A stretch of 64,000 bases of DNA from Pochonia chlamydosporia 170 (lineage: Eukaryota > Ascomycota > Sordariomycetes > Hypocreales > Clavicipitaceae): assembly GCF_001653235.2 (NCBI RefSeq), contig NW_019154064.1, positions 1 through 64,000 on the forward strand, read 5' to 3'. Below, piece by piece: positions 19,870 through 31,335 of this stretch; the stretch's first letter is position 1; each line of letters begins with the position of its first letter. The translations under genes and the position numbers were made by a program. Below the pieces are notes generated by a model. That model was not told the DNA's origin, did no database searches, and saw only the letters and a list, made by a program, of their open reading frames with translations.

Positions 19870-22194
19870 TTATTTGACTGCATACCAATTGAGTTCTGAG
19901 AATGCCGACCTCGCCATCGAAATGTCTTCCACAACATCTCCACACCCTTGTTGCTGACCGGAGACTCGAACTCTGCCCTTTCTTTTCTCAGTTGTCTCAC
20001 TGTTCCATGCCCTCTTGTTGGGTACTAATTGAGCTAGGGCACGCCGAGGCGGCTGCACGAGCAATGATCTTTCGAAGTCAATGACCATTACACGATTCGT
20101 CTCAGGATTGAATAGCATGTTGGCTGCTCGCACATCCTTGTGGACAACACCTTCTCGATGTATCGATTGCAACGATCGCAATGCCCCATCTGCCAGAGTC
20201 TTGCCCATGCCATTGACATTCTCAATATCGCTTAGCTTGTACCCGCCCCATGAGAGGAGTATCACATGCACTACGTAGACCCGGTGGTCATAATAGTAGA
20301 TTTTGTTCATGGATCGGAGGTCCATGGTGCCTAAAAAAACAGGCACATTGATCCCTTGCACCGCTTTGAGGCGATCGTAAACTGCGGCTTCGTGCTCGAG
20401 ATCCTCGATAAACGCCCGGACAGTCCCCTTACCGATGAAAGTATAGCCATAGGCGAGCAAAGTGACTTGGAATAGTACACCCCGTGCACCACCCTCGCAT
20501 AGAGGGGTCACCCCGTTGTCAAGAGAATCTTCGAGCTGTTTCCTCAGAAGCTGTAGCCACTGGCGATGGCTGACAGGATGATGGGAGATGATCCCACCCT
20601 GGGGAGGACCCAGGGGACCCCGCCATCTCTTGTGAAGCGTTACGTTGGGACAACGTATATCGAGTAAACGCCCTCTAACCATTCCGACCAGACATTTCTG
20701 CGTGCAGTATTGTCTCGTATACTCACTACCGCCTCGTGCCGCGGCTCCTCGTGGACGTTGAGCATGGATCCTCTGGCTTCGTCGGGTTCCCTGCTCTCGA
20801 CTCCCGGTTCGCCGTTCAGCGGGACTCGGTGTGTCTGGGAGGTTGCTTCTTGATTCATCATCTGAGGACTCTGGCGAGTCCCGTCTTGCAGGCTGCCTGT
20901 CGGGTTGGTCCTTATCACTAACAGGCCGTCGGTCGTGACGAAATGGATATGGCGATCGATCAATACCCTCGTAGGTAGTAGGCTCATAGTCCGAAAAGCC
21001 ACTTGGCGCGGACCGCTCGCTGGCTGGAATAGAACGCAGCGTGCTCTCAAAATCTTCTGCCCACGTCTTCAGCCCCTGAATCGCAAGGCGACGCTCCTCC
21101 TGGCCGTGCTCCCGCCTTTGGCCGGGTTGACCCAAGGCGACCAGGGTGAAGGCTAGATACTGCCCGACAGCAGTACAAGAGTGGAAATGGTTCGGATGCG
21201 CCGACACCTCAGGCCCGGGCTCGGCTAGATGATAGTAGAGTGTCTGCGGATCCTCCCAATCAATTTTGAGGAACACAATCGTCTCACCCGTTGTCAGCAG
21301 CCCGTAGTCGAGTCCGCCCTCGATCATGTAGTGATACGTTTGCGATATGGCAGCGGTGGTTAGTTTTTCCGCATGGTATTGGAAACGGCCTTCCGGATCC
21401 GCCGAGGTAGGGATCGTCTTGCGGTTGACAACTTCCTTATATACATTCATCGGTCGCAGGCCAACACGAAGATGGGGCGCTGTCAGTTTGTGAGGTGCCT
21501 TGTATTCGCAAACGTAGATCATGCTGCGTCTTGTCGACTTGCCATCTTCAGATCGGTAAACACATATTTGGTCGGGGCGAAGTTGATTCGAAAGTCGTCC
21601 CTGATCAGGTGTTCTGGGTGGTGATGACATTTCACGGTGGACGACTTCTTCGGATACATCGCTTATGGCACTAGGGTGATTCTCGAATATGATGCCACCC
21701 CCAATTCCGTAAACGCTTTGCACTTGCTCCACCTCCTTAAGCTGATGCAGAATGGATCTGACTGGATCCTCGACGCTGTTATGAAGGAAGGTCTCGAGGT
21801 CTTTCTCATTCGCAATCGGCCGCTGGGAAATTCTGTCTCCAAGTCCGGACAAGAAGTTTCGGGACTCGAAAAGACGCGTCTGCGCGGGAAGCGCGTCATA
21901 GAGTACGCCGAAGGCGACTCTCTGTTGCTCCAGGAAGTCTGGCCAAGGCTTGAGGCTCGTTGGACATAGCTTATTCCTTGGGTTTGTGATTGAGCCTTTT
22001 GAGGTAAGCGATTTGTCCGTCTCGACCTCGAATCTCGAAAACACTAGGCTATGGCAAGCCGCGATATACTCGTCCAACGTTGTAGCACGGGTCTGCTGTT
22101 CCGCCGTCTCGGCGCGTTGCTGTTCTCTCTCGGCGCGTAGCTGAGCTTCTCGTAAGAGCCTTTCAAGCTCTTCGACCCTCGTTTGCTCAGCCAT
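19870..22194 (-). CDS. Large fungal protein with coiled coil, PD-(D/E)XK-like domain and kinase-like domain
   Basis: One uninterrupted frame of 774 aa from ATG 22194 (MAEQTRVEELERLLREAQLR); an upstream in-frame ATG at 22209 is possible. Residues 5-45 form a coiled coil. Around residues 130-290 the pattern fits the PD-(D/E)XK nuclease fold: EDPVRSIL helix, LRPDQICVY near 206, YVCEYKAPHKL near 230, then ISQTYHYMIEGGLDYGLLTT. A low-complexity Pro/Ser/Arg linker follows. The C-terminal third is kinase-like: YTFIGKGT, EHEAAVYDRL, VVHKDVRAANMLFN near 685 and VMVIDFE near 705, where DFG reads DFE. No transmembrane segment or signal peptide. Nuclease plus kinase combinations occur in Crinkler-type eukaryotic effector proteins. 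That comparison is inference. Confidence 0.7.
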   Translation of the reverse strand: MAEQTRVEELERLLREAQLRAEREQQRAETAEQQTRATTLDEYIAACHSLVFSRFEVETDKSLTSKGSITNPRNKLCPTSLKPWPDFLEQQRVAFGVLYDALPAQTRLFESRNFLSGLGDRISQRPIANEKDLETFLHNSVEDPVRSILHQLKEVEQVQSVYGIGGGIIFENHPSAISDVSEEVVHREMSSPPRTPDQGRLSNQLRPDQICVYRSEDGKSTRRSMIYVCEYKAPHKLTAPHLRVGLRPMNVYKEVVNRKTIPTSADPEGRFQYHAEKLTTAAISQTYHYMIEGGLDYGLLTTGETIVFLKIDWEDPQTLYYHLAEPGPEVSAHPNHFHSCTAVGQYLAFTLVALGQPGQRREHGQEERRLAIQGLKTWAEDFESTLRSIPASERSAPSGFSDYEPTTYEGIDRSPYPFRHDRRPVSDKDQPDRQPARRDSPESSDDESRSNLPDTPSPAERRTGSREQGTRRSQRIHAQRPRGAAARGGSEYTRQYCTQKCLVGMVRGRLLDIRCPNVTLHKRWRGPLGPPQGGIISHHPVSHRQWLQLLRKQLEDSLDNGVTPLCEGGARGVLFQVTLLAYGYTFIGKGTVRAFIEDLEHEAAVYDRLKAVQGINVPVFLGTMDLRSMNKIYYYDHRVYVVHVILLSWGGYKLSDIENVNGMGKTLADGALRSLQSIHREGVVHKDVRAANMLFNPETNRVMVIDFERSLLVQPPRRALAQLVPNKRAWNSETTEKRKGRVRVSGQQQGCGDVVEDISMARSAFSELNWYAVK

Positions 22195-22209
22195 GGTATG
22201 GAGGTGCAA

Positions 22210-23636
22210 ACCTGTGGAGAGATTGAAGCTGACACTCGCGTTTTCTTTGGCGCCGCGCTAGTTGCCACGGCGATTGAAGGCTCCACGTTGACAAGCCAAG
22301 TTTGGCTTTGTTTTTGCGGTCCATACATACGTTGGTGTGGCCCATGTGGCGGGGCACTCTTTCGGCTTAGGCTATTGTCTGGTAATACGCCAACGTCGGC
22401 ATTGAGACTGGAATACTAATAATTAAGCCTCTTGAACCATTTCTCACTGCCAAAAATACTGGGAAATGGCTCCTGCAATAAAAGGCTAGTACACTTTATT
22501 TCCTTCAAATAGAGCTCGTTCTGGCTGATTAGCTCAAGACTGACGGCCTGATGAAGATTTGATTTCAGTGGCTCAGTGCGGCTAGAATGGCTGTGCAAAG
22601 TGCATCGTTAAAGAAAAAATGCTCAATATTCAGCTCTTAGTTGCTTGTTTCCTGCAAGTAGAGAGAAGTAGGAAAACTGTTATGTATTGAAACACAGCGT
22701 CATATAATCCGCCGTAAGTGAATGGCTGGACAAATACGGGTATGACTCTGGGCGGCGACTGAGCCGTTTACGACGGAAATCGTGGGACGCAACAGATGTC
22801 GTCGAGGAAGTGCAAAATGCCAGTTTTGGCTAGTTATTCAAATACGGCAGTAAGTGAGCATAGTGCGTGCCAAAATTGCAACATGGCCAATCGGATCTTG
22901 TTCTTGAGATATCTCTTGATGTCGGAATTGGCTTCTTTCTCAGAATTTTGGTGGTGCTGATTAACTCCAATGGCAGTGTGGCACCTTCTTATTATGGCGA
23001 ATGTGCAGGTGTGCCTCCACTCCATTCGCTACGCATGCAAAGCAGCATCGCGATCAAAGCACCACGCGGAAGCGATGTAGATGCAGAAACGGCTCCTTGA
23101 GGAACACAAAATGCTCTTTGTGCGAATTTGTTGCGTTAAGGCATGCTGCCAACTGATTCAGATAAGCTTAGTGTAGTGGGCCGATCCCTAGGATGGCTCG
23201 GCTGCCACGTTCCACCTTGGCCTGCAGGCGTGGTCCCACCGCGACGGAGATTATCATTACTCTTTTCTTATGCTCTCCGGATCACCTTTTCTTGTTGGCA
23301 ATTAATAGGGGTGCTACAACAGATCACTACGCGTGCTACAATTTACGGGTGCTACAATTTTTGGAGCCTCTCATTGGCCAAAACTTGGGCCAGCTGGCAC
23401 GCCATCCACACAAGGCGGTGAAGCCAGCTTCGCTACATATCACTTTAACATGTCTGAGTAGACCAGCTTGTTGTGTCGCTCAAAGGCCAATTTGACCACA
23501 TCGTCACAATTTGGTCAAGTTGTCGCAGCTTCGCAACTTCGCTGTACGGATCACCAAAATCCACTCTGTCTGGCCCAAGTCGATTCGAACTTCTTTTTTT
23601 TTTTTTTTCCCTTTTATATTTCCTTCTCCTGCTGCT
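22210..23636. other. Spacer with triple GTGCTACAA array
   Basis: No gene recognised. Three direct GTGCTACAA motifs at 23311, 23333 and 23349 follow an attaaTA sequence and look like a transposon terminus with repeated binding sites. A homopolymeric T tract lies at about 23594-23610. The right part should contain the 3' end of the MULE whose gene starts further right. Confidence 0.45.
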
Positions 23637-24690
23637 TTACAATTTGACTACAATACATCGCTCCTGGCCTTTGCTTTCAGATTGAGACGCTGATCCCGAG
23701 TACTTCATGGGACATGCCTTGGAGTTCTTCCTATGGCCAAACCCATGACATTTGCTACATTTGCTCGGAGCCCTTACGGCAATTCCAACTGCCGCCGACC
23801 TTATTTGGACAGGAAGCCTTGTCTCATCACTTGATACCTCCCATTGAGATCGCCGCCTTCGTACACTTGGTTGAATCCTCCGCCCACTTGCCCGACCCCC
23901 CGTTGTCTTCCCTGACCCTATTGATACTGACCTTATACGGTTTGGCTGGCTCTTTTGTGTCTGGGTGGCTTCGCGCGCCACGCTGTCCAGAGCCGTCTTA
24001 TGTCGGCTTGCACATGATTGACGGTTTGGCCGATTGTTTAGAGGCTGAGCGGTGGAAACCTGACTGCGCCCAGCCTGATTGCCGGCCTGAACTGCCATTC
24101 TCGCTGGTACAGGCTGGGGTTTGTTTCTAGGTCGCCCCCGAAGGCTGGTAGCGACCTTCGGGTCCAAGATTCGACGATATACGTCATCGCTCAGCGGCTC
24201 TCGTAGATGCCATCGAGGATGGACATCCCACTTGGTTAGCCGTGTTGCGTTGATGAGCTTCCGGTAAATGGCATGATAGCAGGGGACGCCTAGCTCGATG
24301 GACACAGTGCAAGTACCGTCACACGGCCCTATAGCATTCGGCCACGGATTCTTAGGGCTCGGGATGCCTTTCAACGCCTTGCGGCGCTCCCGAGTAATGA
24401 ACGAAAGTGCCTTTTGAGATACCGTCTGAGGCAGCTCGCCTAGATACTCCGAGCCGCGCCCTACGTGCTCTCGCGCCGTTAACACCTCGTCCTGGGCGCA
24501 AGCTTGGCGAAACTCCCTTTCCTGGTCTTCTAGCATACCCTGAATCGCTTCGACAAGCCGATACAAATGGCTCATTCCATTCAGCAGATAGCTTTTGACA
24601 TTGTTGTTGCTGGCTTCCGTGCCAGAGGTCACTCGTATGCCGAAGTTACGGTACTTCCTGATGAAGCAGCGGGCCCCACTGCTCCCTCAC
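23637..24690 (-). pseudogene. Mutator-like (MULE) transposase, C-terminal half
   Basis: The minus strand reads from about 24690 (CFIRKYRNFGIRVTSGTEAS) into NNNVKSYLLNGMSHLYRLVE, the block following the catalytic core of MULE transposases. A SWIM-type zinc finger (CDGTCTVSIELGVPCYHAIY), an Arg/Pro/Ser-rich region and a C-terminal zinc knuckle (KCSKCHGFGHRKNSKACP) follow. The frame has no internal stop. The N-terminal DDE core is absent because LINE-2 sequence starts at about 24690, which suggests that LINE-2 inserted into or next to the transposase gene. Confidence 0.8.
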
Positions 24691-25540
24691 AGGCAGATAC
24701 GTACTATACTCAGACCTCTCACTGTCCGAGAAGGGCGCTGCCGGATACGGCTATGCCGTCCACCAACGCGACCACTCTATTTGTCAAGGCGCAGGACGCC
24801 TTGGCCCTGCTGAAGTATTCGACGCTGAAGCGAAAGGAGCACTTGAAGGCCTGAAGGCCGCGCTGCGACTACCACAATCCGCCTCTCAGACGATAGTTGT
24901 TTGCCTTGATAATATTGCAGCCGCCAGATCTCTCCGTGGCCACCCCTCGGACTCTTCACAACGAGTCTTCCCTACCTTCCAAGCCCTGGCAAAGACTCAC
25001 AGACAGACCGAAGTCCGCTGGGTACCTGGGCACACTAAAATTGCAGGTAATGACCAGGCTGACGCGCTGGCGAAAGCAGGCAGCTCCCGGCCTGAACCTG
25101 TAGATGCCGCCCCAACGCTGGCCTTCTTGCGTAGAACCGCTAAACAGCGGTCCAAAGACGTAGTCCAAGTCTGGTGGGATGTTTCTGCCCCTGACAAGTA
25201 TAAGACTCTGACCCTTCAATTCCCTCGAGGCTGCCCACAGGAGCTATCTCTCCCACGCACAACCCTCCACCACCTGCTCGCGGCGAGAACCCATCATGGC
25301 GACTTTGCTGACTATCATGAAAGATTCAACCACAACGACGCACAACTGACATGTAGCTGTGGTCGACGGAAGGCGCCCACGCACCTCTTCTATTGCAGGA
25401 AGATCCAACCGCGTCACCGGATGAGGCTTGCACCCTCACCGATCGCAGCGATCAACCGAGCAATAGGCAGAGACTTTGACAAATTCGTCAAGCTGGCGAA
25501 GGCAAGCTTCTTTCTCGAGAAGATTTGCCCACGCCACTAG
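24690..25540 (+). pseudogene. LINE-2 ORF2 fragment: RNase H and C-terminal zinc cluster
   Basis: The frame is open from before the first start codon, so this is a fragment. RNase H residues are in order: VLYSDLSLSEKGAAGYGYAV (first Asp; usual YTDGS reads YSDLS), FDAEAKGALEGLKAAL (Glu), VVCLDNIAAA (Asp) and WVPGHTKIAGNDQADALAKA (His and final Asp). The tail has LTCSCGRRKAPTHLFYC, the Cys-cluster region of Tad-type ORF2. No internal stop codon is seen over about 280 codons, so the insertion is probably young. Confidence 0.85.
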
Positions 25541-25910
25541 GCGACAATTTCTATCACGGCATCCCCATGCCTAATTTTTCCTTTGTTTTTCTTTCATGGC
25601 TGCGATTGGCGAAGGTGGCTCAAACGCCTTTTGTCCGCGCATGCCACCCCTGATTACTGTAGACCTCCGGTTTACCAAAATTTCACCTGCACATCCCGCT
25701 GACGGGTATCAGAGACAGACTGTGAGCGCCTTTGAGCTGATGCCATGCTAGATGGTGTTTTGTTTACGTTGCAATGGAGTCACGTCTTTGGACAGGCCCC
25801 GTAGTTTGTGGATTAGTCACTAGCCTAGCACGTCCTGTGCCCCGTTTTAGGGGACCTGAGCGGCCTGTGGCCGCTGGACGGAAAATACACATACAAATAC
25901 ATACATAAAG
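24690..25910 (+). mobile_element. LINE-2 family (Tad-like), 5'-truncated 3' end
   Basis: The 3' end of a non-LTR retrotransposon: RNase H, C-terminal Cys cluster, UTR and an A/C-rich tail (aatacacatacaaatac) at about 25880-25905. Positions 25450-25890 are matched by a second, shorter copy at 49346-49845. Confidence 0.85.
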
Positions 25911-26019
25911 CTTGATGGAGCACGAGGCGATTGGAGCAACCTATTTTCAGCATGGAATCATTCAACCTGCCTCCAACCTCTTGATGAACTTCAGCTGCAT
26001 TCCCAAGAATGGCTACATT

Positions 26020-26188
26020 CTTTGAAGAGGTTGGTATAAACAAGCAGGTCTGCGATGCATAAATAGCTACGTTCGAACCGCACAAGTTCAAGGTTTCTTT
26101 TGTTCCTTAGATAATTCTCACTCAATATAATTTGGCACCTCCGCTGTCGTCAAAACTCGATCCCATGTGACCTCACAGTTGTGTGACA
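26020..26188 (+). repeat. Diverged LTR-D relic
   Basis: Shares ataattctcactcaata, actcgat.ccatgtgacctca and a TGACA end with the solo LTR at 38580-38829. No matching duplication found, so this is an older or partial copy. Confidence 0.55.
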
Positions 26189-26780
26189 AACTGCTTATGC
26201 CTAACATTGCTCCAACAGCGTGTAGTTTGCACACCAGACACACGCAGTACAACTTCCTCGCCGCCTCCTGTACGGGGTAAAGGTATCCGCCTGTTTTGTG
26301 TGGACAGCCACGACACAAAAGTACGGCTATGCAAAGTTGCTTGATTATCCAGCGCCAGCCGACCGCCAGCCGACCACCGCCGACGACGCGCGCCATAGTC
26401 ACCACTTGGGACGGACGTTCTCTATCAGAAACTTCGGAAAAGCACGAGACTTCCTTTTTGGTCTTCTTTTACGTCTTCTTTTACATTCTAGCCCTTGCCC
26501 TAAATTACCCATGCCCACCCCTGCCTTTACTTCCCTTTCCACGATCCTGTACCCGCACAGTCCTTCCATTCCCAAGGCGCTGTAACAGCCGATACAAGCT
26601 TTCAGAACTAGCACCTGCATGCATATATACGTGGGCGGTTCGCCCACCGTCTCGAATTCGTCCCCTCAAAAATGTTTGTCTGTCGCCACTCAGGATATCC
26701 ATCACTATAATTAGAACTAACACCACCAGGCATACTACGCTCACTGTCGTCCGATTCCTCACCGCGAAGATACCTCCGTC
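26189..26780. other. Upstream region of the 26781 gene
   Basis: Pyrimidine-rich tracts (26500-26580 approximately) typical of fungal promoters and 5' UTRs. No other feature seen. Confidence 0.4.
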
Positions 26781-27074
26781 ATGAGTGTTGCCGTGAGCGG
26801 CTCCCCTGCTCCAGGCAAGAACTTGCAAGATGCTGCTGTAGCTCAAGCCCTTGAGGTTGCCCGCGAGAGCCCAGTTGGTGGTCCGGACCCTACTGTCAGC
26901 AAGATTCTCGAGAATGCTTTGTCCCAGATCTGGGACAAAGTGCAAGCTCAGCCCGGCTCCTATGTCATGACAAGGGACGAATTTGCCGTCTTCAACTTCT
27001 TCCAGCACCGATTTATTGGCGACAAGGACGCTGTTGCAGCTCGAAAACGATATTGGGACAACTGCTGTCCTTAA
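26781..27074 (+). CDS. Small conserved-looking fungal protein, 97 aa
   Basis: A single-exon gene starting MSVAVSGSPAPGKN and ending RKRYWDNCCP. It has an extended N-terminus, an amphipathic helix (TVSKILENALSQIWDKVQAQ) and a second helix (MTRDEFAVFNFFQHRF). There is no signal peptide and no membrane helix. The sequence looks like a short cytosolic or nuclear protein widespread in Pezizomycotina, but I cannot name it. The start is supported by good third-position codon bias and by a CT-rich leader. It is the only probably functional host gene between the kinase-like gene and the esterase. Confidence 0.6.
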   Translation: MSVAVSGSPAPGKNLQDAAVAQALEVARESPVGGPDPTVSKILENALSQIWDKVQAQPGSYVMTRDEFAVFNFFQHRFIGDKDAVAARKRYWDNCCP

Positions 27075-28884
27075 GAAGCATAACGTCTTCGACGCGACAC
27101 TCAATCGTCTTTTCTTTACCCGTTTCATACTATTCTTCTTCTGGCTGGCACCAGAAACACCACTAGCTCTCTTCGTCCTTCGCAAAGAGCCAGTCTCGCG
27201 TTACAACATCTCAATTCTGACAGGCATTTTCGGACAAGCCGCCCTCTTTGCTCACCAGCAAAACAGGTTATTCTTGACCTCATGAGACGAGCAGGGGAAG
27301 CAAAATGTACGATAGCCAATGTCTTGGAGTGACAGAACTGGATACGCCGAACCATTCGGAGACCAGAATGGCCGTGTCTCGGCCAAATTCGTCAAAGACA
27401 AGGTGTGCCTGTTGGACGCAATCCACCACAACTTCGCACCGGCAGCTTTCACCATCTTGGGCGTATTCGAATTACTGGCGCAATTTCGCTGTTACACATG
27501 AAACTCGATGCATCCCTGGGGGGTGGAATGGTGGCCCGGATCGACCCAGAAGTCCGCTGGCTCTGTACCATATTTGGTCTGGTGACATTTTGGGATTGTT
27601 GTGGCCTTTGCCTGCATGCACAGCATCTTAGCCTGATCGCCACCAAGCTTCTTTCGACCTGCTAATTGAGCCACGGCGTTGGACTGACGCAGCACCTATT
27701 GATACCAGGCTTGCTAATCAATCAACCAATTATGATCAAATCGATCCTAGCTGCACGTGATTGCAATCAATTGCAATCAATTGCAATATAGGTCCAAATT
27801 GCAGCAATTCAATCAATTGCAATCGGAATCGGTGCCCACAAGGAGCATACTACCAGGTGTCTCCCAAAGGAGGCTATGGTGCCGGCACCTGAAGGCTGGT
27901 TGTTCACCCTAAGCCTCGACGGCATAATGAATATTAAACACAATGTAACAACAACATACAGTACAGCCGAGTGAAAATGTAACATTTACCCAAATCTACC
28001 TACTCATCAGATTGCTCACGGAACTCATCCGACGCGGGTTTATACCATCTAGTCTACCAGCACAGAGACCCTGCCAGGTATTAAACTCCCGTTAGTATAA
28101 AGATATTCGACGCAACAAGCAGTGGCTTGGCTCGGATGATATCCGAAAAAAGACAGCCACGCTTTTTAACCGAGAAAAGTTCAATCTAGCGGCAAACTGG
28201 TAGCTCGACACAGCGACCCGAATTACAATGAATCGGACATGGCCTGTAGTTCTAACATTCCAGGTCAGGAACTTGCGTCGCGGCACATTTTCAAATCTAA
28301 AAGAACGATATCGACTCCATATCTGAGTGCCGTGGTTGGTCTAGCTGCTATTAGCCAAAGAAGTAGCTCAAATACAAAGCCAGTCGCCGAGCAGACATGC
28401 CAACAAGCAGCACTGGCAGGAGACTGCAGCACGGTTCAATGGCTCAAGTCGATCCGACTCCGCTTCTTCGCGAATTATTGCTTCTTCTATGAGACGCCGT
28501 CTTGTTTTTTGTTGGCGTTTTCTCCCGGGTTAAGGAAAAGAAAACCAGAATTTGTCCTGCCGTCGCACGGTTTACGAAGCTGCGCCATTGTGGCTACCTG
28601 TTAACGCCTCGTGGACACCTAAGGTTTCCACAAGAGATATATCCCTCCTTCCGAGACCGTTGAAGTCTGTATTCTCGTTCCATTCCAATTATCACACACA
28701 TCCATGACGGTTTACAGCTACGTATGGAATTGCTAGTGGAGTGGGCAGGAGTAGGTGGCCGATAATATCAATTTGATGCCTTCAGCACAGTTAGCACGAT
28801 CTTCATCTGATCCACAGTTGCTTGAGCATGGCAACGGAACAAGAGAGGAGGAGATCTGGGCGAAAATTTGCCCTTCCATTAGTA
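27075..28884. other. Long spacer, no recognised gene
   Basis: Frames at 27319-27665 (for example CLLDAIHHNFAPAAFTILGV and MVARIDPEVRWLCTIFGLVT in different frames) look like a broken coding region, but I do not recognise the protein. At 27760-27825 the motif caattgcaat repeats several times. The right end meets the assembly gap. Confidence 0.4.
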
Positions 28885-28984
28885 NNNNNNNNNNNNNNNN
28901 NNNNNNNNNNNNNNNNNNNNNNNNNNNNNNNNNNNNNNNNNNNNNNNNNNNNNNNNNNNNNNNNNNNNNNNNNNNNNNNNNNNN
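28885..28984. other. Assembly gap of 100 N
   Basis: Exactly 100 Ns, the usual placeholder for a gap of unknown size. It truncates the pogo-3 transposase. Confidence 0.99.
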
Positions 28985-30777
28985 GGTGGCTCCCGTGTAG
29001 GTGGAAGAGCGACGATTATTTCATCCTCAACATCCGCACTTTTTTCGCGACCGTCCAAAGCCGCCTGTCCTTTATGTTGCATTTTATGTGCTATTTCTAG
29101 ATCTTGGCGCTTGAGATCTCGTCGGATCTGCCGATTTTCCTCCCTCTCTTGTTGTCTGGCTTCTTTTGCCTGCCGCTTCCTCTCTGTTTCTGCCTCACGT
29201 TGCCTCCTTCTCTCTAGGGCTAGAGCTTTCTGCTCTGCTGCCTTCTTCTGCCGCTGAACCTTTTGGGCTTCCTTCTTTAGTGCCTCCTCTTTCCGTTGCG
29301 CGTCTATTTCTGCCTTCTTTACGCGAGCTTGTGCGACTTTCGCTGGGCTAAACACCTGGGCTGCGTTAGGATCTGTTCGATCAAAAAGTAGATCTTTTAA
29401 GGCTTTACCGCGCTGCCTGCGCTTCTTCTCCTGAATAATTGTCTCACGGAGTCCTTGGTTCTCATATCGAAGCAGGTCAACCTCGGATTGAAGGCTTTCG
29501 AGAGTGCTCTTCAGCTTTCGGCTATTGCGGCCCCTATCTGCAGCGGACGTATCGACAACTTTGTCTACAAGTCGGCGTAAATCTCGAGCAGTAGGTTGTT
29601 GGAGGGCCAATGACTCTGCAGAGTCTCCACCTGTATCTGAATTGTCTTCTTCTTTGTCGGTGATCTGGGATAAAATGACTTCTGGGTCAAATGGCAAGAG
29701 ACCAGTGCGTTTCCACCCACTCGCAATGTTCTCGGCAGAGAAGGAAGTTTCAAATGCGCTCCAAAACAAAGTCCAGAACTCGCGCTTTGATAGATTAATA
29801 AGGCCTTGTGTTTTTGCCGTCCACTGGATAAGCTGATTTGAGTATGCGGTTGACAGAGGGCTAAACAGCGACACATCTAAGGGCTGCAACCGATGTGTGG
29901 AATGGGGAGGGAACACCGCAATAATAATCCTGTGTTGGTCACACCACTCTAGAAAGTCCATATTAACATGGCTGGAGTGGCCATCAGTAATAAGGAGACG
30001 ATAATCACGACCGTTGCGGGCTTTCGCCTTGGTAAAGCGGTCGAAAACGCCTATTAGCCACTCTTTCCCAAGTTCGTGATTTGTCCACCCCGTCTCCGAG
30101 GTTGTAAAGAAAGCCGATTGATGCTCTGGGTCAAACTCTGCAAGCCAAGAATCTTGGACTTGCCCTGGCTTGCCTTGGTAGATGAGAAATGGCGGCAGCG
30201 ATGTCATATCCTGGCAGACGCATGCCAGGAAGGTAATCCAGGATCGATTGCCATCTTGCGATGCGCCGAGTAATTTACCCTGCTTTTTGACACTTAGGGA
30301 AAATACTCTCTTTGTCCTATTAATCACGCCCAAGAGAAACCCCTTTTCGTCCACGTTATATGTGTTGCAAGGCAGAATGTTGTATTTCTCGATTTTCGTG
30401 CGGATCTTCTACCATCAGCCGCGAATGGGGAGCGTTGCACGTTGACTTACAAGCTCAAAATAATCCTTATACCTAGAGGCATTATCGGCTCTCTTTCGCG
30501 CGGCGTCTAGCCCGTCAAACCAGATGCAACCAAGCTCATTACGATTGCGTCGAACGAAGCTGTACGGCCAGTCCTTTCCGACCTTAATTTTCGCGATATC
30601 CTGCGCAAAGTTCTTTACCATTGATAGCGTGGGGGGGATGCCACGCGATGAAAGCTTGTGAATATAGGCAATAAGGTCTCGTTCTTGTTGTTTTGATAGA
30701 CATGACTTATACAATCTGTCAGCATCCCGTCTTGACCTCTGTTTGCCTTGATGTCCGGCGCCGCAGCGTAGTCTCAT
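28985..30777 (-). CDS. pogo-3 transposase (DDE1/CENP-B type), C-terminus lost in gap
   Basis: Exon 1 is 30451-30777 and encodes the CENP-B-type DNA-binding region (SKQQERDLIAYIHKLSSRGI, KVGKDWPYSFVRRN). A 42-nt intron at 30409-30450 (gtaagt to gtag) joins in phase 0 to exon 2, giving ELKIRTKIEKYNILPCN. The DDE core reads NVDEKGFLLG, LLITDGHSSHVNM and STHRLQPLDVSLFSPLS. A very long Arg/Lys/Glu coiled coil follows (about 130 residues from RRQRGKALKDLLF) and the frame runs into the gap. The true N-terminus may lie further right: a frame containing DETTLRRR just upstream suggests a frameshift near 30765. The N-terminus is therefore uncertain. Confidence 0.75.
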
Positions 30778-31335
30778 CGCAATTGAAACGTCTTACGTGA
30801 CTGTGATGACTCACTTAGATGCTGCACAGGTTGGGGTTTGGCTATAGAGATTAATTTTTACTCGCGACGGCATACATTGGAATCAAGAGCTTGCTCAGAG
30901 TAGTGCTCAATCTCTCTCTGGCCGCATGGAAGACGCCAGATCCACCAAGACAAAATGCGAAACGGAAGGCAATAGCCACTCCAAACCGCACTACTAGCCC
31001 AAAAAAGCCATTTCTCGTTGTTGAGAATGATCGGGAGATGGTGGTAGCATTTCGGGACTCTAGGAGGCCGCAGCGCAATAGCAAGCGGCCGCGATGGCTT
31101 AAGGACTATGAAATAGAATGATACGCATCTAGCAGCAGAATTTTCATTATATGCTTAATTTTGGATGATTTAGGATCACGATTGTGGACTTGTTGTCAGT
31201 TAATGCCTGGAGTGCAAGCGGGAGTAAATCCGGCAGATCACCAGATCCGGCGCATCACCCGAAAATCCCTTACAAGTTTGGCCTGACTTTTTTCGCGACA
31301 TGATCGCTCTCGCCAATGCCGCGACGAGCATATTA
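30778..31335. other. Spacer with unassigned basic ORF
   Basis: Probably holds the 5' end of pogo-3. A plus-strand frame at 30891-31121 (76 codons, ending RRPQRNSKRPRWLKDYEIE) has the flavour of the basic spacer of Copia polyproteins, but too little is left to assign it. Confidence 0.35.

Noticed and set aside
23637..24690. Retroviral-like Gag because of the zinc knuckle
   Set aside because: The SWIM finger and the block before it (RNFGIRVTSGTEAS) identify a MULE transposase.
26983..27285. 100-codon frame overlapping the 97-aa gene
   Set aside because: Low-complexity translation in another frame, no domain; the overlap favours the 26781 frame.
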